A DNA stretch of 64,000 nucleotides from Actinomucor elegans (taxonomy: Eukaryota; Mucoromycota; Mucoromycetes; Mucorales; Mucoraceae). The position numbers were made by a program, and so were the translations under genes. Location: positions 3,038,001 to 3,102,000 of the forward strand of contig JAMSLZ010000003.1 of assembly GCA_026027325.1 (NCBI GenBank), written 5' to 3'. The notes beneath the pieces are model-generated. The model was not told the origin of the DNA. It saw only the letters and a list, made by a program, of their open reading frames with translations, and made no database searches. This document shows positions 12,542 through 23,303 of this stretch, piece after piece; within the stretch, counting starts at the first letter, position 1, and the number at the start of each line of letters is the position of its first letter.

Positions 12542-13609
12542 GTCTATTAGTTTTCGAGAAAGTATATCTCGTCGGTTTCTATGCGCTTGAAATTTAACAT
12601 GGGCTACTTGGAGCTTATTTTGCATTTGGGTTTCAACCTAGGGAATGGAAACGAGTCACTTTTGTGACAGTATTCTTTCAACGGATTTCAATAGAGTACA
12701 CTTTTGGATTCTTAAAATGCTCCTTGGTTATTTTAAGGCAACTTTGCTATTATCAAAAGACTTGAACAAGTGCCAGATATATTAACAAAAGTTATAGAAA
12801 TTAAATTGTATGTCGAATGATGCAACTGTCATAATGTGCTGCTTATTATAATCGGGAGTTATCTTTGATATATATGAGGCTTACTGGTTTAGTAGTTTGA
12901 TTTCAATAATTCGATTTCTTTTTTTTTTTTTACATGTGCAAAATTACAACATAAATATTCAAATGTAGCGCAAAGTGTAAATCATAAATACTATGCCTTC
13001 CAATTGCATTGTTTCTGCATAAAAAAAGGAAGAACTGACGTTTCGGAAACAACTAAAATTGGTTGATATTTAAACAAGCATTTAATTGGTCACCTGTAAT
13101 TCAGTTATGGTTCACTGACGCTGTTCATTGGCTATCGTTACAGCTTTATTCTTTTTGGACGCTTATTTTGAAGAAATTCATTTTATTGCTTCAATCTGAT
13201 ATCTTTATAAGATAAATGTTCTGATGAATGCCAAGATTATTAACAGATATTGTAAAAATTAAGTTGATAGATGATGTAAGGGCCATGTACATATAATATG
13301 AAAAAATATAGGGTTTTACCTGACATTGTATTTTTGATCATAAAGTTCCACACTTCTAGTTTGAAAGTTATATATATATAAAGCAAAACAAATATTTAAA
13401 TATGCCTTAAAGTTGATCAAGAGTTTAGCTCTAAAGCTGTACTTTAAAGTTAGATGTTTATAACCAAAAGTTGCTTCAAAGATTCGAAAATTTCAAAGGA
13501 AGGGGTTTGTTGAAAAAAACTACCTACTATTTTTGATTTCCAGGCATTTTGTTTTGTGACCTTTAAAAGCAACCCAAATTTATTTGATACATTTTTATCA
13601 CTCTACACC
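12542..13609. promoter_or_regulatory. Divergent intergenic region between IF-2 and metaxin genes
   Basis: About 1.07 kb separates the two divergently transcribed genes for mitochondrial proteins. It is AT-rich with a T run near 12919-12931 and CCAAT/ATTGG motifs (for example ATTGGTC near 13086). I see no ORF, RNA gene or repeat copy. A shared promoter role is inference from orientation. Confidence 0.45.
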
Positions 13610-14868
13610 ATGACTGAAACACCTAGTTCAAGATATGGACAGTTGCCTTCCATAGAATTACCAGCATGTCTCGAGTTTTTAAAGCTCAAAAACTTTCCAT
13701 TAAAGACTTTTCCTGCTGTGAATGAGCCCAGTAGAGCCACCCAAGATACATTGTTCATTTATGGCCCTGGCCACAAGCGTAATCAAGCAAGCTTTGACGT
13801 CGATTGCCTTGTGATTCAGGTAGATCGTCTTGCGCACTATTCACAAGAGGCATTAACATATTTGTGGTAGATGTATCTCAAGTTTTGCGGCATAGAATTT
13901 GTTGTGGATAATATCAATGAGCCTGCTGCTTCACCTTCAGGTAATTGTCTGATAGTAAAGTATATACCGAGAACGATACGAATTGACGCGTTATTTCGTT
14001 AGGTAATTTGCCATTCTTGGCTACCGTATCAGGAGCCATTTATGATAGCCAACAAACCATCCGTTGGGTGAAAGAGACACGCGTAAATTCAAATTGAACG
14101 CATTTTTGCAATTGGCATATCTGTATACTAATTTATTTTCGTTTGACAGAACATGGAAAAAACATTGGTATCGGCCAAGGATCAAGAGCAAGCCAAGGCA
14201 TTTGTAGCACTTGTAGAAGGCAAATTGAAAGCTGCGTTGGTAAGCTCAAAAGAAGTACTTTGATAGACATAGATCATAACATTGTTATTCTAGTTGTTCT
14301 CCATGTGGTTAGAGCCACTCAATGCCACTCAAACAACCTACAAATTATACTATGGCCATGTTCCTAAGCCTGTCGATATGATTGTTTCTTGTAAGAAGCA
14401 AAATGAGATAGTTCAAAATTTATTGACAGACCGCGACATCTTGGTGAGAGAAGAGGTAAAAAAAAAATGTATATATATATATATACATCACTGGTTTATG
14501 AGACATTTTAATTGATTTCTTTGTGAATAGATCTACCAAGATGCAGCTCAAACATTAGAAGCTCTCTCAGTCAAGCTGGGCGATTTTACATATTTCTTTG
14601 ATGCAAGGTAGAGCCAAAAAATAAAATAAAAAGGTAACAATAATCCAACGAACAGGTGTGTCTAATCGCGTATTATTATAGTGAACCAACCTATGTGGAC
14701 GCCGTCATCTTTTCATATATTCATTGTATTTTAAGTATGCCTCAGATTGTAGATGGTGAATACAGCGAAGAAGAACGAAAACAAGCTGCTACCTTGAGTA
14801 AACTGGTGCGCAAACACGATAACCTTGTTAAATATGCAAAATCCATCTATGAAAAATGGTTGAAATAA
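13610..14868 (+). CDS. Metaxin family protein (metaxin-1/Sam37-like)
   Basis: Metaxins belong to the mitochondrial outer-membrane sorting and assembly (SAM) machinery for beta-barrel proteins. Seven exons (13610-13819, 13871-13940, 14003-14082, 14150-14239, 14294-14455, 14531-14607, 14682-14868) give 291 residues. The N-terminal thioredoxin-like GST part contains MYLKFCGIEFVVDN and the typical SPSGNLPFL turn. The C-terminal GST helical part contains FVALVEGKLKAAL, then LEALSVKLGDFTYFFDA followed by PTYVDAVIFSYIH, the classic metaxin block. No clear transmembrane helix is seen at the end (KYAKSIYEKWLK), so membrane attachment may be peripheral. The gene converges on RPP30 with only 13 bp between stop codons. 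Confidence 0.88.
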
Positions 14869-14881
14869 AAAAAAAGTTTAT

Positions 14882-15083
14882 TTACTGTTTTTTCGATTGC
14901 TGCTGCTGCTGCTGTTGATTTGCTCTTTTTGCTGCTCTTTTCGATAATGGAGCACCACTGCTGGTTTCTTTACGTTTCAATGGTATTTGTTCCTTTTTCG
15001 GCTCATTCAACAGTTGGTTTTGATCCAAGCTGATGGTAGCATTATATGTAAGACGTCTCGTTTCTATACGACAAAAGATATTT

Positions 15084-15120
<37 letters not shown>

Positions 15121-16101
15121 TATTCCAACAATCGTACCTGATTTTTTTAGTAGTTTTGTATAATTTATAGTGACAGTTGCTTCAATTTGATCTTGTGTCA
15201 TACCGTACATACTTCCCCTATAGTATATATTCAGTATTCATTTTTTTTTTCTAAATGAGTATAGCCGTGCTTACAGAATTCTCAAGTCGGTTGGTCTTTT
15301 GATCTCCAGCGCCCTTAATGCTTCACTTGAAAAGATCAAGTTGTGGCCTCGAGTGACCTCCACTAGTCTTTTGACATTGTTATAAAACGTAAACTTCTTT
15401 TGTGGATCTACACACAACAAGGTCAATAGAGGAGGTATAGCATACAAATATACTCATCTTTACCTCTCAATGACTGAGTATAACAAATTTCGAAAAATAT
15501 ACCACGAGTCACTGCTACTTGAGCAGGAGCAAATCCTGGTATGACGCGCGACTTTGCTAAATCTAACGAAATCACATCCACTTCCAACGTTTGACAGGCA
15601 TGTTTGCAAATATCCATATTTGTAGGACGAACTGCCACAATATCAATTTGAGGATAAGTACAGCTCACGCTCTAAATTGAATGCAGTATTAGAATAATGT
15701 TTGTAACTTATGAATGTTTAAAAGTTTACAAGCAGATAGTTTTTCTTGGGATCTTCTACTATCATGGTAGCTCGAGTCAGTTGTCTCATATGTTTAAATT
15801 TGTTTGGCGCTATTGGACTTATCGGCTTGTCTGTGTGAATTAATGTACACTATACAGGTATAGGTTGAAAATATTTACCTTGACGTCTAGTAGACTGCCT
15901 TCTACTGTCAAGTTGAAAGCAACAATACTCTTGTTGTCGACTACAATATAATTTTGTAAGTGTTCTCGTTCGCGTGCGTTTTGATTTCGTTCTTTTTATT
16001 ATTTATTTACAGGAGTAAATGCGATCGAGTATTTTCTCGATGCGTCTAATTTCGGTTGCATCGCAGGTATTAGGGTATGGAATGTTCAAATCGTATAGCA
16101 T
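14882..16101 (-). CDS. RPP30: Ribonuclease P/MRP protein subunit p30
   Basis: Rpp30 (yeast Rpp1) is a core protein of RNase P and MRP, which process tRNA 5' ends and pre-rRNA in the nucleus. Seven exons (16101-16011, 15940-15879, 15825-15730, 15671-15464, 15407-15275, 15217-15138, 15063-14882) give 283 residues, usual for the family. Diagnostic segments are MLYDLNIPYP at the start, DIVAVRPTNMDICKHACQTL, VDVISLDLAKSR, ARG-type GIFFEICYTQSLR, and FSSEALRALEIKRPTDL. The C terminus is a Lys-rich tail ending in a seven-Gln tract encoded by CAG/CAA repeats. The last intron (15064-15137) contains a run of 32 A in the sense orientation. For the exon 3 acceptor I used the site that keeps the frame open (intron 15826-15878). 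Confidence 0.92.
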
Positions 16102-16830
16102 TTTTTATTTGAAAAAAAGAAGCTTTTTTTTTGATAAAATTTTTTCCAAAAAAGCGCGATATTATTATTATACAGACAGATAAGGATCAAAGCGGAGGTT
16201 GGGGCATGGTGTGGATGGATTGCTAGTAGCTATTTATACTACTAAATCACATCTGAATAAACAACAAACCAATATCATCTTTTGGACTTTCAGATAATCA
16301 ATAGAGTAGATGATGGTCTTTGTAATAAACACACTTTTATAACCATGCACCAGTAGTGTTGCAAGTTATACTACACGGACTGATACACAGTGTGCAAATT
16401 TTATTGGATACCGGTGATTGAAATAGACATCCTCCCCCTCATTTTCTTGATAAAAAATTGCGAACCGCCAACTATGAATTACAGAATCGATGGTAAGGCG
16501 CGAAATTGCTTTGTATTTCCGGGGAATACATAAAAAAAACAATGCGTTTGTTCCGATGATGTAACAATTGTAATTGTATTGTGACGTCAAAAGGCGCTAC
16601 CATGCTCCGACATCAAAGCGTTTTTGTGTTCTAGAATAATATTTTATTTTGATTATGTGATGAAATTTGTACTATCACAAAAAATATTTGAGGCTCTATA
16701 AATTTATATCACTTACTCAAAGAGCTAGTATACATTTAGTGTCCTCTATATGACAACTTCAGGTATTTAAGGCACATTACCGGGGCTTTAATTGGTTGAC
16801 GGGGGGAACTAAAAAATGGCACTACTTGAC

Positions 16831-16907
16831 TCTAGATCTCTAGGGCGATCAGGGTCCGATGTTGCATCGAATGAGTAGTTCATGGTCAAAATGAATTGCT
16901 GCATCTT
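16831..16907 (+). repeat. Dispersed intergenic repeat, single copy
   Basis: The copy reads CTCTAGATCTCTAGGGCGAT, then GGGTCCGATGTTGCATCGAA, CATGGTCAAAATGAA and TTGCTGCATCT. Order and spacing match the copy at 7705-7785, which is among the best preserved pairs. Confidence 0.75.
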
Positions 16908-17061
16908 GTCATGAGAAAGATCTAAGCCAATGCAAGGTATTTGGTATTAGCCTTTCTTGAACACAAGGTTGTTTGATCAAATGATTGAATACGATCCGCA
17001 TGATTCAGGGGATAAAGGCCCCCCAGAGTTGGCATTTGGCGCGATAATTAGAATAACGACT

Positions 17062-17080
17062 TATATATATATATATATAT
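17062..17080. repeat. (TA)n microsatellite
   Basis: Pure alternating T/A run in the 3' flank of the E2F gene. Confidence 0.8.
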
Positions 17081-17137
17081 TTATTATGTATAATTAAAAT
17101 ATATATATAAAAAAAAAAAGGCGCCAGGAAATTATTA

Positions 17138-17956
17138 TTAATCATTATTCTGCCGGAGAGAAACAATACGCAACGATTGATTTGATGAATCAGGTACGCG
17201 AATATAACACTTTGTGGACTAAGATAGCGTTAGTCATGTAAGGAGTAGCATAATAATAATTTACCTTTGGCGGTGAGTAAGGAGTATCGTTGGTTTGCTG
17301 ATGTACTTCAATATCCGTATCATAAGGCGCATTTACCACCACGAGGGCTTCCTGTTGAGCAGCCATAATAATTTCAAATCGAGCAATGTCATCTAATGTC
17401 AAGTAACAATAGGAGTTGTTGGTTTGTATCACTCGCTCGATTTCATGATCTACTTGTTGTTTAAATGCAAGCAGTTGTTGATGCTCGTTTTCTAATGATT
17501 GGTTATGTTTCTTGAGATAAGCCAGTCGTTGTTGAAGTTCATACGTAGTTGGTTTAGTACTATTTGATGCTGCAGCATTCCCGCTTTTTTTTTCAGGTGT
17601 TAGTTTAAGTGTATGTATATATGTATATATATATATATATATTTGTATACATACATCCATCGTACATGATTTTTAGAGTTCTTTTCAATTAAACGAATGC
17701 CTTCTAATACATTTGTAATATCATAAATACGTCTCTTTTGTACTTTGAGCTGAGAAGCAGCGCGATTCAGGTCCAAATCGCCGTGCGCACTTGATCTTAA
17801 TAGTGATATAAACTTTTTGTTAATAGCCCCAATGATGAATCATATCGACAAGACTGGGAGGAAGAAGTAGTTTGCGGTTGGCCTATAGTAATCATGATTA
17901 ATAAGACATTTACAAATATATGCATATACTTTACTCGCATAAAGTTGGTTAGTCAT
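17138..17956 (-). CDS. E2F: E2F-family transcription factor with one-base frameshift
   Basis: E2F factors control G1/S genes as dimers with DP proteins. Exons: 17956-17935, 17882-17655, 17583-17265, 17218-17138, about 216 residues if the frame were continuous. Visible parts are the start of the winged-helix domain [11 protein letters not shown], then (in the next frame) [17 protein letters not shown] and [14 protein letters not shown], the RRxYDxxNVLE signature. A leucine-zipper-like dimerisation helix ([19 protein letters not shown]) and a short marked-box-like end follow. After LLTK the frame runs into a TAA. A run of five A in the sense strand (T at 17814-17818) is one short of what the conserved sequence needs. 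No legal intron repairs this. It is either an assembly error or a real disrupted gene. The third exon follows an intron with an ACTAAC branch site. Confidence 0.8.
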
Positions 17957-18308
17957 TTTTTTTTATAAAGAAGAAAAGAAGAAGGGAAAGAAAATAAAAA
18001 ATAAAAAAAAGAAAAAAAAAACCAGGAGAATATATATATATAAATAACGCCCTTATGCACAGACCTGTTACTGATTGGTGAATAGTCAAAGATTACTATA
18101 ACAAGCATTCAGGGTAAAGTATTCTCAAATAACTCCTAATGAACATTATATATTCCCTCCTATTTCTGACATCCGGATAGTTCTCTAAATAAGAAGTCAT
18201 CATGTGCTTATATCGCTGTTCTTTTTGTTCTTGATCTTGTTCTCTTGAGCAGATGGTTCTTTTGTTTATGTTTATGTTTATATACGATTAAACAGCTTTT
18301 TTTTATGT

Positions 18309-18343
<35 letters not shown>

Positions 18344-18455
18344 ATCGATTAAATATTGAATGAGATATACACTATGTCAATGGTTCTATGTGATTGGTCA
18401 TTCCATGGCAGTGATCATAACAATCAGGTCTTGTGTTATATATACACGCCCTTTA
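17957..18455. other. Intergenic region upstream of E2F
   Basis: Half a kilobase between the E2F start and the RCC1-like stop. It contains purine-rich sequence immediately upstream of the E2F ATG, an (AT)n microsatellite of 24 nt at 18312-18335, and three tandem ATGTTT units near 18265-18281. No coding or RNA gene is seen. Confidence 0.45.
18312..18335. repeat. (TA)n microsatellite
   Basis: Pure alternating T/A run of 24 nt between the E2F start and the 3' end of the RCC1-like gene. Confidence 0.8.
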
Positions 18456-19876
18456 TTAATCGATACAGATGGCTAATGCATGGTTTGTACCAAGTGATAC
18501 GTCTATTACTTGTCTATCGATATTCACACGCTTAGGAGTAAATGCATGCTCATTTTCATTACCCAATGCTAATCTACCGCTGCCATTTAATCCCCAGGTA
18601 TAGAGGTCACCAGATGCTGAGTAGAACGATGAGTACACATTATATAGCTATATAAGCAGACATACCCGTAATAGCTGCCGCATAATCTGTGGCGGCAAAC
18701 ACCCGAATAACATTGCAAAGCCCTTCAATGCGCTTCAATTCCAACGTGTGTATCGTTTCTCGACCTAATCCCAATGCGCCATAACCGCAGCTATGAACTG
18801 AGCCATCCTTGGTTAATAAAATAGAAAAGGGACCGCCTGCTGCAATGTCTACAACGTCATGTACCTTGACCTCCAGGGGTTCCAGGATCTGATATTCATT
18901 GTCTTAGTAATTCTCCCTCGTACTAATTAGTATAAATTTACTCTGTCAATAACCTTGCCCTGAACACCTTGTCCGTATTCCGAATTTCCCCAGGTCCACA
19001 CCTGTCCATTGTGGCCCAAAGCCAAGCTGAAATCAGTGCAAGTAGACAGTTTGTCGATTTGCATCGATAAAGGCAACTTGGAAGGCGTATTTCTATCATC
19101 CTTTCCTTGGCCCAATTGACCATCTGCACTCCAGCCCATACCATACAATTCGTGTTCTATATATCGATGAATATAACATATATGCATAAAGCAACTGTGG
19201 CTGTATACCTGTAGCTAGAATCGTGTGGTCTAAGCCGCACGTAATATGATGTATCCGCTCTTTGAAATGCACTTTAGTAGGTGTTTTCTCAGCAACCAAT
19301 GTACCAGGTGCTGTATTCTTGTCTTTACTTAGTCCCAACTGCCCATACATGTTATTTCCAAACGAATACAAGCTAGTATCTAAACTGAGCACAAGTTAGC
19401 ACAAACACTCGCAGCTTGATCATTGATGCCACTTGCCTCCATTGAGCTCATTCTCAGTTACAATATGAGAGTGTTCACGTCCACAGGCTAAAAATTTGAG
19501 CTTTTGTTCTGGTAAATCAAGTTTTTGGCCAGACTTGGCTGTGCCCAACTGACCACTCTGGTTTAAGCCAAACCCATACACACTTCTATCGTCTGTACCT
19601 AGCAAGGAATGGCCCCAGCCGGTCGCCATGTGAGTTACACTTGATTCTTTCTATACGATAATTAAGTTTGGTTTATCATATAAAGTATAAGACTTCGCTT
19701 ACAGGTAAAGCATAATCGGCTTCGAGCTTCAAACATGTCGGTTGATTAAAGACACGATTGATATGTCCTTTGGTTAATGGCAATGCTTGGGTTTGTCCCC
19801 AACCGTATAATACGGTTTTACACGCATTTTGTCCTGCCGAATGAAGTGCTCGGATGCTTTGAGGATTCAGTGACAT
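18456..19876 (-). CDS. RCC1-repeat protein, RCC1L-like
   Basis: Six exons (19876-19703, 19650-19437, 19379-19209, 19156-18942, 18888-18666, 18616-18456) give 385 residues made almost entirely of about seven RCC1 blades. Examples are VLYGWGQTQAL, VYGFGLNQSGQLG, LYSFGNNMYGQLG, LYGMGWSADGQLGQG, VWTWGNSEYGQG, VHSCGYGALGLG and LYTWGLNGSGRLALG. A single seven-bladed propeller without other domains fits RCC1-like G-exchanging factor (RCC1L/WBSCR16), a mitochondrial protein linked to mitoribosome assembly, rather than nuclear RCC1. That is inference: the N terminus (MSLNPQSIRALHSAGQNA) could be a weak presequence. The first ATG was chosen because the frame further upstream has only a TTG. Intron 2 (19380-19436) starts with GC (G/GCAAGT). 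Confidence 0.82.
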
Positions 19877-21554
19877 TTTGACAAGGTACAACAGAGTAAA
19901 AATAAAAAATAAAAACACTGCTGTCCTTGAATTACCCAATTCTGACAGTTTTTTTTATAAAAATCAATAGACTAGTTTATATTTGGTCAAAGAAAACGTA
20001 TTAAACTAGAATTGAAACCTTTGGATAGTATATACTTGAGTTCTCCGCAGAGGTAGTCATAGCAGCGTCTGTACACTGGGATTACATCTGCTCAATTCTG
20101 TCAATATATTCCAATTCAAAGAACCTCTAGTTTCATTGGATGAGGAAGGAGGAAGAAGCTGTACCTACTATAAATATGCAAAAAAAAAAAATGAGTGCTC
20201 GAAATATTGAAATGTATTTAGATCAACATTCAACCGAGACATCAGTTTGATTTTCGAGTAATAAGTAGAATAAAAGATAGTATTTACAACTCAGGCATCT
20301 GTACAATTTTATTACACGTTCATCAGAAGCTACAAAAACGCAATGACATACGCTTTTTTCTTCTGGAAAACTATTTTATCAAGCTTTTTCTTGTAAACGT
20401 TGCATCATTGACAACCAAACCAGAATATGCACCACTTTTATCAATTAAACTAGACATGAATAAGCTTTTATGACTTGCTATGACCATGATATCAATTTTT
20501 ACCTATAAAAATTGGTTTTCCTATAGTTCAAAATTACACCAGTATTATTGGGTTTGAAAATTCTGCTGTATGTATAACCCCCTTTGCGCCAAAATTCTTA
20601 TTTTTTTTTTCCTTGTAAACACTTTACGTTGGGGCATACTTTTTAATATTCTACCATGTAATATCAAGTATATGCATGTATTTGTTTCAGATTTTTATTT
20701 ACAGAAAAAGAAAAAAGTCGAAGTAAATTTAAGGAAATTGCATATAAATCGAAAATAGCTCCGTCATTTCGATATATGATTACCACAATATTTGTGCCAT
20801 TCAAAGAACAACTAGAGTTTGTACAATCTTTGCTAATAAATTTTGTGTCTATCTAAACTTGTTTATTATTCAAAAGCTGTGTTAAGAAATCAAAAGGAGA
20901 GAGGAAGAAAAAGGTAATTTCAGGGAGCCAAAAAAAAAAAAAAAAAATTGCATGCACAATCACCGCCAACCAATAAAATGTGAGACAGGCGTATTCAACC
21001 AAGTCGCGTGAGACACTTATCAATTTGAGTGATCGTGGTCAATCTCGGTTCAATTTCACATCTAATGAGCAGTCTGCGCTCAGAAGAAGCCTTTTGATCT
21101 AGTAAAATTTCTATTCAATTCCAATACCATGATCGTTTCACGCAGATTCCTCAATCAAAAAGCCTGCAGTATTTCGTGGGAAACCCCGAGAAAAAAATCA
21201 AATGTCCCTGGCTTTGAAAGCTTTGTCTATATAGAAACTTAGTACTCGAGGTATCGCGCCATTAGAACGCGTTGATCTGTAACTAAATAGCAAGGCCCAT
21301 GTCCGTACGATTCTAGTTTAATTGGCTCAGGTCCGCTGTTTGCTAGCGGGGGATCAGGAACCTTTTAACGAAACATATCACCTTTTCAGCTACTTATTTA
21401 CTTTTATGGATTACTCTACCAATTTCCTCCGCTTGAAACCAAAAGAGCCTCACAGAGCCCAATTCGTGATTGGCTCACGAACTAGCATATATGAACTCTC
21501 ACCGAAGAACGCGCTTTATCTGAGCCCTCTTTTTTTTTTTCTATACAACAACCC
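19877..21554. promoter_or_regulatory. Divergent intergenic region between RCC1-like and M49 peptidase genes
   Basis: The stretch is 1.68 kb and AT-rich, with short A runs (20179-20190, near 20931-20947), several CCAAT/ATTGG boxes close to the peptidase start (for example GATTGGCTC near 21470) and one repeat copy at 21028-21092. A 103-codon frame at 21322-21633 starts with TTG, overlaps the real peptidase start and is rejected. Confidence 0.45.
21028..21092 (+). repeat. Dispersed intergenic repeat, single truncated copy
   Basis: It shows GATCGTGGTCAATCTCGGTT, then CAATTTCACATCTAATGAGC, AGTCTGCGCTCAGAA, aligning to the middle of the family. The final CTGCATCT arm is lost. Confidence 0.6.
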
Positions 21555-23293
21555 ATGGCTACTGTTCGTTCTCTTTCAAATCGTCTTTCTCGTTTCGCTC
21601 TTTACGAGTGTACAGCTGACTTGTCTCATTTGAGCGTTCATGAACATGCTGCTTTAAAAAAATTAGTAAAGGCAGCCAAACACTTGGACCAGCTCTATAT
21701 AAGACAGGCTTGGTCTGGGAATGAGGCATTGCGTGCCAAGTTGCTTACAGAAGGTGACAAAGAATTGTGTACCTTGTTTGAAATGTACAAAGGCCCTTGG
21801 GTAAGTCAAGATAACAAGTACGCATTGTTTTGTGTTTGTAGTATTGATATATATATATGTATAGGCGCGTGAGGACGATAATGTTGCGTTCATCGACGGT
21901 GTACCTAAAAGACCAGAAGGAGGTAACTTTTATCCAGAGGACATGAAGAAAGAAGACTTTGAATGTTGGGTCGATACACTTTCTCCTGGTGAACAAAAGC
22001 AAGCCAAGAGCTATTACACTATTATTCAAAAAAACAACGATACATTTGAATCCGTACCTTATTCGGAAGCTTATGCTGATCTGCTGAAGCCCGCTGCTGC
22101 TTATATTCGTGAAGCAGCTGATGAATTGAAAAAGGTGGAGACGACAGGTGAAGGTGTCCGTATTGATGAATTCTTGGCTTCGCGCGCAGATGCTTTTGAA
22201 TCCAACGATTACTTGCCATCTGAATTGAACTGGCTTCGTCTTGGTAAATTCAACAAGTTGGAAGTGACAGTAGGCCCCTATGAGCAATACACAGATGCTC
22301 TTTTTACTCTCAAGAGTGCATATAGCTTTTATATTCATATTCGTGATGAACACTCTTCTCAACTGTTGGAAAAGTTCTCTGACCTTCAGTTTGTCGAAGA
22401 TCGTTTACCTATTCCCGAGAAATACCGCAATGACAAGCTAGTAGCTGCCCCTATTGTCGTCGTAAACCAACTGTATGCTGCTGGTGATGTTGCGGTAAGT
22501 AATTTATTCTATACAAAAAAAAAAAAAAAAAAAATCAACGAAGAGATGATATTTATTGAAATGAATATAGGTTCCAATGACGGCCGCTTATAATCTTCCT
22601 AATGACGAAGAGGCTATTAAAGAAGGTGGATCCAAGTTGGTCTTGATCAAAAACGTCCAAGAGGGCAAGTTTGAACACGTATTGATACCTATTGCCGATC
22701 AAGTGTTGGCCAAAGATCAATTAATTCATTTGACCAAGGATGCATTCACTACACACGTCTTGCTTCATGAAGTGTGCCATAGTAACGGCCCTCATCATAC
22801 GTTGGACGGTGATACTGTACGCTCCAAACTCAAAGAATACCATTCTGCACTTGAAGAAGCCAAGGCTGACATTGCAGCTTTGTTTGCTGCTGATTTGATG
22901 GTGGATCATGGCACCATTGACAATGTCACTCAGAAGGAATTCTGGGTTACTTTCTTGGCTTCTGCTTTCCGTTCCATTCGTTTCGGTATCCAGGAAGCTC
23001 ATGGTCTAGGCCAAGCCATTCAATTAAACTATTTGGTAGAAAAGGGTGGTTTTGAATGCGATCAAGAGACCCGCTTATTCAGTGTCAACTTTGAAAAGAT
23101 TCGCTCTGCTGTATCTGATTTAACTCGAGATATTTTGGTGCTCCAAGGTGATGGTGATAAAAAGGCTGTGGATGATTTTGTTAAAAAATATGGTGTTTTA
23201 CATAAAGACACAAAAGATGCTTTGGCTCGTATTGATGATGCGGGTATTCCTGTGGACATTCGTCCTATCTACCCTCTTGATAATGAACAATAA
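21555..23293 (+). CDS. M49-family zinc metallopeptidase (DPP III-like)
   Basis: Three exons (21555-21800, 21865-22494, 22571-23293) give 532 residues. The second half carries a zinc motif H358-E-V-C-H362 (LLHEVCHSNGPHH) and, 25 residues on, EEAKAD with E387/E388 as likely third ligand, followed by IAALFAADLMVDHG. This is the dipeptidyl-peptidase III fold family. Classical eukaryotic DPP III has a six-residue HELLGH and EECRAE motif and is about 700 residues long. The five-residue HEVCH plus GPHH resembles the DPP III-like domain found in plant Nudix hydrolase 3 and bacterial relatives. No Nudix box is present. A cytosolic exopeptidase role is inferred. Introns are 64 and 76 nt; the second contains a run of 20 A. 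The gene ends 10 bp from the convergent neighbour. Confidence 0.87.
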
Positions 23294-23303
23294 AATACTA
23301 TGA

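Larger units (their letters stand above)
16102..17137. other. Intergenic region between RPP30 5' end and E2F 3' end
   Basis: About 1.04 kb without a supported gene. It holds a perfect CRE-type TGACGTCA at 16582-16589, two E2F-type motifs (GGCGCGAAA at 16497-16505 and TTTGGCGC at 17035-17042), one copy of the dispersed repeat and a (TA)n tract at 17062-17080. The 16366-16590 minus frame has no recognisable content. Confidence 0.5.

Noticed and set aside
16101..16101. Alternative acceptor for RPP30 exon 3 one codon earlier (after CACAG)
   Set aside because: It would put a TAA in frame within a few codons; the AG three codons further keeps the conserved frame.
19676..19939. Longer N terminus of the RCC1-like protein with a hydrophobic segment (FLFFIFTLLYLV)
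   Set aside because: The extension starts from TTG at 19937-19939, not ATG; the first ATG at 19874-19876 gives the natural start.
21322..21633. 103-codon plus frame upstream of the M49 peptidase
   Set aside because: It begins with TTG, overlaps the peptidase start in another frame, and its translation is hydrophobic AT-rich noise.
21745..22362. 205-codon minus frame across the peptidase gene
   Set aside because: It lies antisense to exon 2 and to intron 1 of a well-supported gene; no recognisable domain.
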